A stretch of DNA of 64,000 nucleotides, from contig NZ_JAQBIE010000016.1 of assembly GCF_028294535.1 (NCBI RefSeq), positions 35,449 to 99,448 on the forward strand, given 5' to 3'. A program made the translations under genes and the position numbers. The DNA is from Paracoccus onchidii (GTDB lineage: Bacteria; Pseudomonadota; Alphaproteobacteria; Rhodobacterales; Rhodobacteraceae). Below are positions 17,805-25,628 of this stretch, piece after piece; within the stretch, counting starts at the first letter, position 1; the number at the start of each line of letters is the position of its first letter. Under the pieces are notes generated by a model, which was not told where the DNA came from, did no database searches, and saw only the letters and a list, made by a program, of their open reading frames with translations.

Positions 17805-19553
17805 ATGAGACAACTTGCCAAGTATTTCGCCTTGCCCCGGCCCTGGTTTCGCAAGGTCAACGCGCATACGCTGCGTGCGGATGCCACTGCGGGGCTGACC
17901 AACGCGGCTGTGGTTCTGCCGCAAGGGGTGGCCTTTGCCGTGATCGCCGGGCTGCCGCCGCAATACGGTTTGTTCACCGCGATGATCCCGTCGCTGGTCG
18001 CGGCGTTGTTCGGGTCTTCGATGGTCATGGTGTCGGGGCCGACCACGGCGATTTCCGCCGTGCTGTTTGCCTCGCTGTCGCAATTCGCGCCTGCTGGAAC
18101 ACCAGCCTATATCCAGATGGCGCTGGTGCTTACCGTGATGGTGGGGGCAATTCAGCTTGCGGCGGGCCTGGCGCGGCTTGGTGCGCTGATCGGGTTCGTA
18201 TCGCATTCCGTGATCGTCGGTTTCACGGCGGCTGCGGCGGTTCTGATCGCGGTGTCCCAGCTGGCTCCTGCCCTTGGGGTAACGGTCGAGAAAGGTGGCG
18301 GGGTACTCGAGCGGTTCCTGCATCTGATCGATGGTATCGGCGGGGCGAACGGATATGCGGTTCTGCTGGCGGGCGTGACCTTGGCAACGCTGATTGCCGT
18401 GCAGCGCTGGAACAGGCGGCTTCCATCCTATCTGATTGCGCTTGGCGTCGGATCACTATGTGGCTGGTGGCTTGATGCTTCCGCGCAGGGGATAGCCATG
18501 TTTGCCGCCTTGCCCATTCTGCTGCCGACGATGCATCTTCCCTCGGTCGAGATGTCGGCCATTGCCGAACTGACCCCTGCCGCCGTAGCGATCGCCTTTG
18601 TTGCGTTGCTAGAGGCCATGTCCATCGGACGCGACTTTGCACATCGGCGGGGCGAGCCCTACGATTCCAACCAAGAGATCATGGGGCAGGGATTGTCCAA
18701 TCTGTTTGGCGGCATGTTCCAGTGCTATGCGGGGTCAGGCTCCTTCACGCGTTCGGCGCTGAACGCCGAAAGCGGTGCGCAAACGCCGATGTCGTCTATC
18801 TTTGCGGCCTGTTTCCTGTTCGTGATGATGCTTGGACTGGCGCCATTCGTGGCCTATGTGCCTGTGCCCGTCGTGGCGGGGATCATTCTTTTCGTGGCCT
18901 ATCGCTTGGTCGATATGGCTGAAATCCGGCATATTCTGGGGGTGCGAACCAGTGATCGGCTGGTGTTGCTGGTGACTTTTCTTGCCGGCATATCGATCGA
19001 ACTGGAATTTGCGATTGTCGCGGGTGTTCTGACGTCGCTGTTCGCGTTTCTGCGCAAAAGTGCAACGCCTCTGGTTGCGGTTCTCGCGCCTTCCGAAGAA
19101 CAGGGACATCGCAGCCTGAGAGGGGCCATCCGCTATAACCTTTCGCAATGCCCACAGATCGCGATTCTTCGCATTGAAGGCCCGATCTATTTCGCGTCTC
19201 TGGAAGCCATCGAAGACAGGTTCCAGCAGATCGAACAGCGATTTGGCGCGCGCAGCAACCTTGTGCTTTACCTGCGTGGCGTGGGGCTGATCGATCTGGC
19301 GGGCGCGGATTATCTGATAAGCCTGATCAGACGGCATCGCGCACGCGGGGGGAATGTGCGTATCGTGGCAACCTATGAAGGCGTTGTTTCGACACTTCGT
19401 CGAACACATGTACTGGAGGTTCTGGGCGCAGAGAATTTGGTCATGAGCAAAAACTCGGCCATCTCTGCCTGTGTCCGGGACGCTGACCCCGAGATTTGCC
19501 GCAACTGCACGAGCCGCGTTTTTCAGGAATGTCGACAGCCGACCGGCGTCTAG
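17805..19553 (+). CDS. SulP-family anion transporter with STAS domain
   Basis: Inner-membrane SLC26/SulP protein of about 582 residues. The membrane domain of many hydrophobic segments (about residues 25-430) has the SulP stretches LPQGVAFAVIAGLPPQYGL and QGLSNLFGGMFQCYAGSGSFTRS. A cytoplasmic STAS domain follows (about residues 450-560: ILRIEGPIYFAS and YLRGVGLIDLAG). The ATG at 17805 is chosen because GGGA lies 6 bases ahead; GTG 17784 and ATG 17799 are poorer. It follows the two sulfatases, so handling of released sulfate is the obvious role, but direction and specificity cannot be read. The C-terminal tail ends with a Cys pair region (CRNCTSRVFQEC). Confidence 0.85.
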   Translation: MRQLAKYFALPRPWFRKVNAHTLRADATAGLTNAAVVLPQGVAFAVIAGLPPQYGLFTAMIPSLVAALFGSSMVMVSGPTTAISAVLFASLSQFAPAGTPAYIQMALVLTVMVGAIQLAAGLARLGALIGFVSHSVIVGFTAAAAVLIAVSQLAPALGVTVEKGGGVLERFLHLIDGIGGANGYAVLLAGVTLATLIAVQRWNRRLPSYLIALGVGSLCGWWLDASAQGIAMFAALPILLPTMHLPSVEMSAIAELTPAAVAIAFVALLEAMSIGRDFAHRRGEPYDSNQEIMGQGLSNLFGGMFQCYAGSGSFTRSALNAESGAQTPMSSIFAACFLFVMMLGLAPFVAYVPVPVVAGIILFVAYRLVDMAEIRHILGVRTSDRLVLLVTFLAGISIELEFAIVAGVLTSLFAFLRKSATPLVAVLAPSEEQGHRSLRGAIRYNLSQCPQIAILRIEGPIYFASLEAIEDRFQQIEQRFGARSNLVLYLRGVGLIDLAGADYLISLIRRHRARGGNVRIVATYEGVVSTLRRTHVLEVLGAENLVMSKNSAISACVRDADPEICRNCTSRVFQECRQPTGV

Positions 19554-19625
19554 ATCTTTGAAGTGTCTTTCGGATGCATCCACGAAACTGCCCCCGGACA
19601 TTGCGTTGCGGTGCCGGGCAGCATG

Positions 19626-20546
19626 TCACGATGGGCGCTTGTCTTCGGCGGTGTCTTTCGTCGTCTGGCGCTGGCGCAACCATTCCCGCAGGATAAAAGA
19701 GTGTCGATCCTGGCTCTTGCTTTCAGAGCTGACCATCCAGATCGCCTCGCCGGACCGAACAGGGGGACCAAACGGCATATAGAGTGATCCATTGCTCAAT
19801 TCTGTTGTTACATAATGGCGTGGAACCACGGCAATGCCCATGCCTTCGACCGCGGCCTGAAGCAGAAGGGCGCTGTGCGAGAACCGGTTCCCCTGGATGG
19901 TTCCCGTGTAGGGAATGCCCGAGATCCGTAACCAGGTCAGCCACAGGCTGGGTCGGCTGGCATTTTGCAGCGATGGGATCTGCGAAAAATCGAGCGTTCC
20001 GGGTGCCGCGTCCGGCGCAAGCAGCTTGGGGCTGGCCACAACGGCCAGCTCTTCCTCGAACAGTTTGGTCGCGCGGCCGTGCCATTGACCCGAACCGCGC
20101 ATGATCGCGATGTCGACGGCACTCGATTCGACATCGGTTGTTTCATCTATGGTGGTCAGCTCGAAAGGGATGTCGGGATAGCGCAGCCGGAAACTGCGCA
20201 TGCGGGGAATAAGCCATGTGGACGCCAATGTGGGCGTGGAGCCGACGATCACCCACCCTCCGCTGCGCCGCCCCCTGACAGCATCAATCGATGCTTCTTC
20301 CAGGCGGGCAAGGACCTGAACGACATCTTCGTAATATGCGGCGCCGATCTTGGTCAGAACAAGATGTGATCCCGCGCGTTCGAACAGTCGCAGGTTCAGG
20401 AATTGTTCGAGTCCGTGAACATGACGACTGACACCGCTTTGCGTCATACCCAGTTCATTTGCGGCTTTCGTAAAGTTCAAAAGGCGCGCGGCAGCTTCGA
20501 ATGCCTGCAATGCCGAAAGCGAGGGAAGGAAGCGTCGAGTGGGCAT
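19626..20546 (-). CDS. LysR-family (GcvA-like) regulator of the amino-acid operon
   Basis: Transcription factor of 306 residues. The N-terminal winged helix-turn-helix has LPSLSALQAFEAAARLLNF and the recognition segment ELGMTQSGVSRHVHGLE. The C-terminal effector domain (about residues 95-300) has IPFELTTIDE and GMGIAVVPRHYV, as in GcvA-like members. It diverges from the ABC transporter/racemase operon at 20746, with a perfect palindrome in the 199-base gap, so it most likely activates that operon in response to the imported amino acid. It is convergent with the SulP gene. Confidence 0.83.
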   Translation of the reverse strand: MPTRRFLPSLSALQAFEAAARLLNFTKAANELGMTQSGVSRHVHGLEQFLNLRLFERAGSHLVLTKIGAAYYEDVVQVLARLEEASIDAVRGRRSGGWVIVGSTPTLASTWLIPRMRSFRLRYPDIPFELTTIDETTDVESSAVDIAIMRGSGQWHGRATKLFEEELAVVASPKLLAPDAAPGTLDFSQIPSLQNASRPSLWLTWLRISGIPYTGTIQGNRFSHSALLLQAAVEGMGIAVVPRHYVTTELSNGSLYMPFGPPVRSGEAIWMVSSESKSQDRHSFILREWLRQRQTTKDTAEDKRPS

Positions 20547-20672
20547 GACTAAAACTCATCGTTAAGGCATCGTTCATGGGGTGGATCAGCGGCTGAAATC
20601 CAGCGAAGATAAGTTCAACAGGATCGCAGCTTGTGAATGGTATCCCGAATTTCGGCTCTATCATGAGCATGC

Positions 20673-20686
20673 TGCATCTTGATGCA
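20673..20686. promoter_or_regulatory. Palindrome in the LysR/ABC divergent promoter
   Basis: TGCATC-TT-GATGCA is a perfect inverted repeat, 60 bases upstream of the binding-protein start. It is a probable operator of the divergent LysR regulator; there is no direct evidence of binding. Nothing else in the 20547-20745 gap is distinctive. Confidence 0.45.
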
Positions 20687-20745
20687 ACGACAAAAAATGA
20701 GCGGATCGGGCAAACCGGACCGTATATCGCCAACAGGAGATTGCC

Positions 20746-21570
20746 ATGATTTCACGTCGCAGCTTCACAGCCGTGCTGGCAGGCAGTGCTGCCCTTGCCG
20801 CGCTGCCTGCAATGTCACAGACCGCCAGTTCGCTTGAACGTATCAAGTCTTCTGGTGTGTTGCGCATCGGCGCGGTTGCCGATGGCGCCCCGTATTATCA
20901 GAAAAGCATCGCAGACGGGTCCTGGCGGGGCTTTTACATCGATATCTGCAAGAAGCTTGCCGATGATCTGGGTGTCGCGTTGGAGATCACCGAAACGACC
21001 TGGGGGAACTCGGTCCTCGGTCTGCAGGCCAACAAGCTGGACGTGTTTTTCGGGCTGAATCCCACGCCAGAGCGCCAGAAGGTGATCGATTTTTCGGGGC
21101 CGTGTTTCAAGAACGCCTTTTCGCTGGTCACGGATGCCGAGGACAACCGTCAGACTTGGGCCGACTTCAACGATCCGGACACGAGAATTGCGGTTGATGC
21201 GGGGTCGTCGCATGATACGGCCGTCAGCAAGCACTGCCCCGATGCCCAGGTCGTCCGCCTGAAATCGCAAAGCGACGCTACTGCATCCTTGCAGGCCAAC
21301 AGGGCCGATACGCAATGCCTTGTGCTGATTCTGGCGCTGACACTGGTTGCCAAGAACCCCGGCATCGGCAAGGTCGTGATCCCGTCACCCAATGATGCAA
21401 CGACGTCCAATGCGGGCTTCCGCCGCGAAGACGATACCGCGTGGAAAGATTATGTCACCGCCTGGATCGAAGAGCAGCGAACGAATGGCTTCGTGCGTCA
21501 GGCTGTCATCGACAACATGGCGTTGGTCGGTGTGACCGAGGACGACTTTCCCGAAGGTTTTGACATCTGA
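20746..21570 (+). CDS. Polar amino-acid ABC transporter, periplasmic binding protein
   Basis: Binding protein of the SBP_bac_3 family, 274 residues. The N-terminus (ISRRSFTAVLAGSAALAALPAMSQ) is a signal peptide with a twin-arginine-like SRRSF, so export may be by Tat or Sec. The mature part has the family opening LERIKSSGVLRIGAVADGAPYY and the lobe marker GFYIDICKKLADDL. CAGGAG precedes the ATG. It is the first gene of an operon encoding one permease, one ATPase, an enolase-superfamily enzyme, a D-amino-acid dehydrogenase and a ThDP enzyme. The ligand is presumably an amino acid or cyclic imino acid; specificity is not readable. Confidence 0.86.
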   Translation: MISRRSFTAVLAGSAALAALPAMSQTASSLERIKSSGVLRIGAVADGAPYYQKSIADGSWRGFYIDICKKLADDLGVALEITETTWGNSVLGLQANKLDVFFGLNPTPERQKVIDFSGPCFKNAFSLVTDAEDNRQTWADFNDPDTRIAVDAGSSHDTAVSKHCPDAQVVRLKSQSDATASLQANRADTQCLVLILALTLVAKNPGIGKVVIPSPNDATTSNAGFRREDDTAWKDYVTAWIEEQRTNGFVRQAVIDNMALVGVTEDDFPEGFDI

Positions 21571-21615
21571 CACGAAAGGACCGGCACGCCGGTCCGTTCC
21601 AAGACGGAGACGTTC

Positions 21616-22278
21616 ATGTACGAATGGGATTTCAGTATCCTTTGGGCCTATCGATGGCTGTTTCTGGACGGCGTTATCATGACCGTGTCACTGACCGTTG
21701 CGGTGGTCCTTGGCGGGTTGGCGGTTGGTCTGGTTGCTGCAATGGGCATGCTGTCGGGCAGCCGGGTTCTGAAGGCCGGATCGCTGGCCTTCACCGAGCT
21801 GTTTCGTTGCACGCCGATCCTGGTCCAGTTGATCTGGTGCTATTATGCCTTGCCGATCTTGACGGGAATCGAACTGTCGCCGATCACGGCTTCGATCCTC
21901 GCATTGTCCTGTTACGGCGGATCGTTCTATTCCGAGATCATCCGGGGCGGTATCGTTTCGATCGAGGACGGGCAGCGCGAGGCGGGGCTGGCCCTTGGTA
22001 TGACGCCGGCTTTGGCCATGCGCCGGATCGTCTTGCCGCAGGCGCTGCGGCGCATGGTGCCCGCGCTGATGAACCAATCGATTCTTCAGTTCAAGAACAC
22101 CTCGCTTGTTTCGGTGCTGGCAGTTCCGGACCTTGTCTATCAGGGCCAGATTGCGGCTCATGACAGTTTCCGTCCGCTTGAAACCTATACTGCGGTGGCT
22201 GTGGCATATCTTGCCATCCTTTTGCCGCTGACCTTGTTCGTGCGCCATCAGGACGCCAAATTCGGAGGGGCCCGATGA
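21616..22278 (+). CDS. Polar amino-acid ABC transporter permease
   Basis: Inner-membrane HisM/GlnP-type permease, 220 residues, with about five membrane segments. The cytoplasmic coupling loop EAGLALGMTPALAMRRIVLP (about residues 119-138) is the EAA motif that docks the ATPase. Only one permease gene is present, so the channel is probably a homodimer, as in GlnP. The gene ends 4 bases into the ATPase gene. Confidence 0.88.
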   Translation: MYEWDFSILWAYRWLFLDGVIMTVSLTVAVVLGGLAVGLVAAMGMLSGSRVLKAGSLAFTELFRCTPILVQLIWCYYALPILTGIELSPITASILALSCYGGSFYSEIIRGGIVSIEDGQREAGLALGMTPALAMRRIVLPQALRRMVPALMNQSILQFKNTSLVSVLAVPDLVYQGQIAAHDSFRPLETYTAVAVAYLAILLPLTLFVRHQDAKFGGAR

Positions 22279-23042
22279 ACAGGGCAATGATTGAAATTCA
22301 GGGCCTTCGCAAAAGCTTTGGCACGTTGGAGGTTCTGCGAAACATCAATTTCAGCGTGGCACAGGGTGGCGTGGTTGCTTTGATCGGGCCCTCGGGCTCT
22401 GGCAAATCTACGTTGCTGCGATGCATGAACCTGTTGGTGACGCCGGATTCCGGGCGGATCAGTGTCGGCGATATGGAATTTGACTTCGGTTCGCGATCGC
22501 CACGACCCCGAACCAGAGCCCTGGCCGCGTTCCGCGCGCGCACCGGCATGGTGTTCCAAAGCTTCAACCTTTTCGGTCATTTGACGGTCCTTGGTAATGT
22601 CATGGAGGCGCCGTTGCGGGTGCGACGGATGCCGGCAGGCGCTGCGCGCGATCTTGCGATGGCGCAGTTGTCCAAGGTCGGTCTGGCCGACCGCGCCGAT
22701 CAGATGCCGCACACCTTGTCGGGTGGCCAGAAGCAGCGCGTCGCGATTGCACGGGCACTGGCGATGGAACCGCAAGTGATGCTGTTTGACGAGGCGACAT
22801 CGGCGCTGGATCCCGAACTGGTGGGCGAGGTGCTGGCAACGATGCGCGCGCTTGCCACTGCCGGCATGACAATGGTGATCGTCACGCATGAGATCGCCTT
22901 TGCCCGCGAGGTCGCAGACCGGATTGTATTTATGCGCGACGGTCTGGTTGTCGAGGATGGTCCTGCAAGGGACGTGATCGACAATCCTCAGCAGGAAGCG
23001 ACGCGCAGCTTTCTGTCCCATTTCCACGCAACGCCGGCATGA
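22275..23042 (+). CDS. Polar amino-acid ABC transporter ATPase
   Basis: ATP-binding subunit of 255 residues, GlnQ/HisP type. Walker A GPSGSGKST near residue 37, Q-loop MVFQSFNLFGH, signature LSGGQKQRVAIARAL, Walker B VMLFDEATSALDP and switch His in VIVTHEIAFA are all intact. Its start overlaps the permease stop. Length and motifs are normal. Confidence 0.92.
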   Translation: MNRAMIEIQGLRKSFGTLEVLRNINFSVAQGGVVALIGPSGSGKSTLLRCMNLLVTPDSGRISVGDMEFDFGSRSPRPRTRALAAFRARTGMVFQSFNLFGHLTVLGNVMEAPLRVRRMPAGAARDLAMAQLSKVGLADRADQMPHTLSGGQKQRVAIARALAMEPQVMLFDEATSALDPELVGEVLATMRALATAGMTMVIVTHEIAFAREVADRIVFMRDGLVVEDGPARDVIDNPQQEATRSFLSHFHATPA

Positions 23043-23051
23043 GGCCAGACG

Positions 23052-24191
23052 ATGACGACCGACACCACTTCCGACAGCATCGCCGCATTGCGCGTCTTCC
23101 TGATCGAAAGCCCGATCAAGATGGCCCGCCAGCAGGGCGTGGGCCACATAAAGGGCACCGTCAAGCGGGTGCTGCTTGAACTGACCAGCCGGGATGGCCT
23201 GACGGGTTGGGGCGAAGCCGCCCCATGGGAGGTTTTCACCGGCACCCCGGAGGCAGCCTTTGCCGCATTGGATGTCTATCTGCGGTCATTGGTGATCGGC
23301 TGGCCGCTTTCGAATATCCGCGGCCTGACGCTGGCAATGGATCGTGTGCTGGTTGGGCACGCAGAGGCGAAGCTGGCTGTCGAGATGGCCATGTACGACA
23401 TTCTGGGCAAGCGCGCGGGCCTTTCGGTCGCCGAGCTTTTGGGCGGTCGGGTGCGTGATCGGATTCCGCTTTCGTTTTCAATCGCCGATCCCGATTTTGA
23501 TGCCGATCTCGACCGGATGCGCGACATGGTTCCCAAAGGCAACCGCATCTTCAAGGTCAAAACCGGGGTCAAGCCGCATGCCGATGATCTTGCCCATCTC
23601 AAGGCGATCCGCGATGCCTTTGACATGACGGTCGATCTGCGTCTGGATTACAATCAGGCATTGCGGCCCTTTGGGGCGCTGCGGGTGCTGCGGGATGCAG
23701 AAGCCTTCGCCCCGACATTCATCGAACAACCGGTCCCCCGCGACGCATTGGCCGCCATGGCCGAGTTTCGCCAAAAACTGGACACACCGATCCTGGCTGA
23801 TGAAAGCTGTTTTGATCTCAATGATTTGCAAAAGATCGTCGAGATGGGGGCCGCTGATGCAATCTCGGTCAAGCTTATGAAGGTTGGCGGTCTGCAAAAG
23901 GCACAGGGTCTGATGGCCCTGGCCGACGCGGCCCGGATCCCCGGCTATGGGGGAACGCTTTGGGAAGGCGGCATCGCGTTGGCGGCGGGCACGCAATTCA
24001 TTGCCGCGACCCCCGGAATTTCCTTGGGATGCGAGTTCTATATGCCCCATCACGTCCTGACCGAAGATGTCCTGGAGGACAGGATTGAAAATTGCGATGG
24101 CCACGTGATCGTGCCGAAAGGGCCAGGGCTGGGGATCAGCATTACCGAACATTCACTGAGCCAGGGCGCGCTGCGGCTCGCACAGGCCTGA
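23052..24191 (+). CDS. Enolase-superfamily enzyme, muconate-lactonizing subgroup (probable amino-acid racemase/epimerase)
   Basis: A 379-residue TIM-barrel enzyme. The MLE-subgroup catalytic lysines are Lys168 and Lys170 in FKVKTG and Lys274 in VKLMKVGG; the metal ligands are Asp199 (LRLDYNQ), Glu225 (FIEQP) and Asp250 (LADES). A pair of opposed lysines allows proton exchange at C2, as in amino-acid racemases, dipeptide epimerases and cis-3-hydroxyproline dehydratase of this subgroup. The following gene is a D-amino-acid dehydrogenase-like flavoprotein, so racemisation of the imported L-amino acid (or an imino acid/betaine) before oxidation is the simplest reading. Muconate cycloisomerase is unlikely because no aromatic pathway gene is near. 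Confidence 0.75.
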   Translation: MTTDTTSDSIAALRVFLIESPIKMARQQGVGHIKGTVKRVLLELTSRDGLTGWGEAAPWEVFTGTPEAAFAALDVYLRSLVIGWPLSNIRGLTLAMDRVLVGHAEAKLAVEMAMYDILGKRAGLSVAELLGGRVRDRIPLSFSIADPDFDADLDRMRDMVPKGNRIFKVKTGVKPHADDLAHLKAIRDAFDMTVDLRLDYNQALRPFGALRVLRDAEAFAPTFIEQPVPRDALAAMAEFRQKLDTPILADESCFDLNDLQKIVEMGAADAISVKLMKVGGLQKAQGLMALADAARIPGYGGTLWEGGIALAAGTQFIAATPGISLGCEFYMPHHVLTEDVLEDRIENCDGHVIVPKGPGLGISITEHSLSQGALRLAQA

Positions 24192-24260
24192 ACTTGCCTG
24201 ATCAACAGAAGGAATACGGCCACGGGTTTCGCCTGCGGCCGACGGGAAAGGATTGACCTG

Positions 24261-25628
24261 ATGATTGCGCAATCGACACAACCGCGCCGTATCGCGGTGA
24301 TCGGGGCGGGCATTATCGGGGCCTGTACGGCCCTGGCGCTGACCCGTGAAGGATTTGACGTGACCGTGATCGATGCGGAGCGACCGGGTGGCGAACAGGC
24401 TGCAAGCTATGGCAACGGGGCGTTCATATCCCCGGCTTCGATCATTCCGATGTCGGTGCCGGGATTGTGGCGCAAGATTCCGGGTTATCTGTTGGATCGA
24501 ACGGGGCCGCTGACCATCGGCTGGCGAAGCCTTCCGCGCCTGACCCCCTGGCTTTTGCGCTTTCTGGTTGCCGGCTGGACAGAGGATCGGTTGCGCAAGA
24601 CCAGCACCGCCCTGACCAGCTTGCTGACGGACGGCCCCGATCGTCACCTGTCGCTGGCGGCCAGGATCGGGCGCGATGACCTGATACGCCGTGACGGGCT
24701 GCTATATGCCTATCCCAATCGCGATGCTTATCTGGCCGAGGCGCATCTGTGGGCGTTGCGTCGCGCCGCCGGGTTGTCCTGGAGGGAGCTTGACGCGGAC
24801 GCATTGCGGCGGGAAGAGCCGGCCCTTTCCACGCGCTATGAATTTGGCGCTCTGGTTGAAAGCGGGGCGCATTGCGTGGATCCCGGCGAATATGTTCGGG
24901 CGATCCTTGCAGCTTCCGGGGCCGGTCTTGTGCAGGCGACTGTCACGGGGCTGATGCGGGGCGCCGGGGGCATTTCCGCAATCAGGACGGACCAGGGTCA
25001 TCTGGACTGCGATGGCGCTGTTCTTGCGGCGGGGATGGGGGCGGCGCGCCTTGCCGCCGCGATCGGGGATCACATCCCGCTCGAAGCCGAGCGCGGATAC
25101 CATGTCGAGCTGTGCAACCCGCCGATTCAGCTGCGCCGGCCGGTCATGCCAAGTGATGGCAAGATGGCCAATACCATGACCGCCGGCGGCTTGCGTGCGG
25201 CGGGGCAGGTCGAGCTGTCGCGCGCAGATGCCCGGCCAGACTGGCGGCGCGCCGACATCTTGCTAGCGCATCTGGCCAGCACCTATCCCGCGCTTGCCTC
25301 GGTCGACCGGAACGGGGTGCGGCGCTGGCAAGGTAACCGCCCCTCGACGCCAGATGGGCTGCCCGTGATCGGCGCCGCGTCGGTTCCCGGTCTCTGGTAC
25401 GCGTTCGGCCATGGGCATCTGGGGCTGAATGCGGCCCCACATACCGCCTGCATGGTTGCCGATATGATCTCGGGTCGCGGAAGTGACATCGATCTTGCCC
25501 CGTTTTCGCCCCATCGCTTTGCGCGAACTGGGCGGACAACCCCAACAAATTCCTCTGACCCGGTTGTCGAAGCATCGGCGATAGCGGCGGGGATCCACAC
25601 GAAACCTCAAGGAAAGGCCAGAACATGA
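24261..25628 (+). CDS. FAD-dependent D-amino-acid dehydrogenase-like oxidoreductase
   Basis: A 455-residue member of the DadA/DAO family. The N-terminal Rossmann motif VIGAGIIGACTALALTREG, the ASYGNGAFISPAS flavin loop and the C-terminal GHGHLGLNAAPHTA substrate/FAD segment are present. Enzymes of this family oxidise D-amino acids, or cyclic imino acids such as pipecolate, to the keto acid or imine and pass electrons to quinones. It overlaps the ThDP gene start by 4 bases (ATGA) and follows the putative racemase. A lysine-catabolic gene set begins 2.8 kb downstream, making D-lysine, D-2-aminoadipate or pipecolate attractive but unproven substrates. The C-terminal 35 residues extend beyond the family norm and are low-complexity. 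Confidence 0.78.
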   Translation: MIAQSTQPRRIAVIGAGIIGACTALALTREGFDVTVIDAERPGGEQAASYGNGAFISPASIIPMSVPGLWRKIPGYLLDRTGPLTIGWRSLPRLTPWLLRFLVAGWTEDRLRKTSTALTSLLTDGPDRHLSLAARIGRDDLIRRDGLLYAYPNRDAYLAEAHLWALRRAAGLSWRELDADALRREEPALSTRYEFGALVESGAHCVDPGEYVRAILAASGAGLVQATVTGLMRGAGGISAIRTDQGHLDCDGAVLAAGMGAARLAAAIGDHIPLEAERGYHVELCNPPIQLRRPVMPSDGKMANTMTAGGLRAAGQVELSRADARPDWRRADILLAHLASTYPALASVDRNGVRRWQGNRPSTPDGLPVIGAASVPGLWYAFGHGHLGLNAAPHTACMVADMISGRGSDIDLAPFSPHRFARTGRTTPTNSSDPVVEASAIAAGIHTKPQGKART

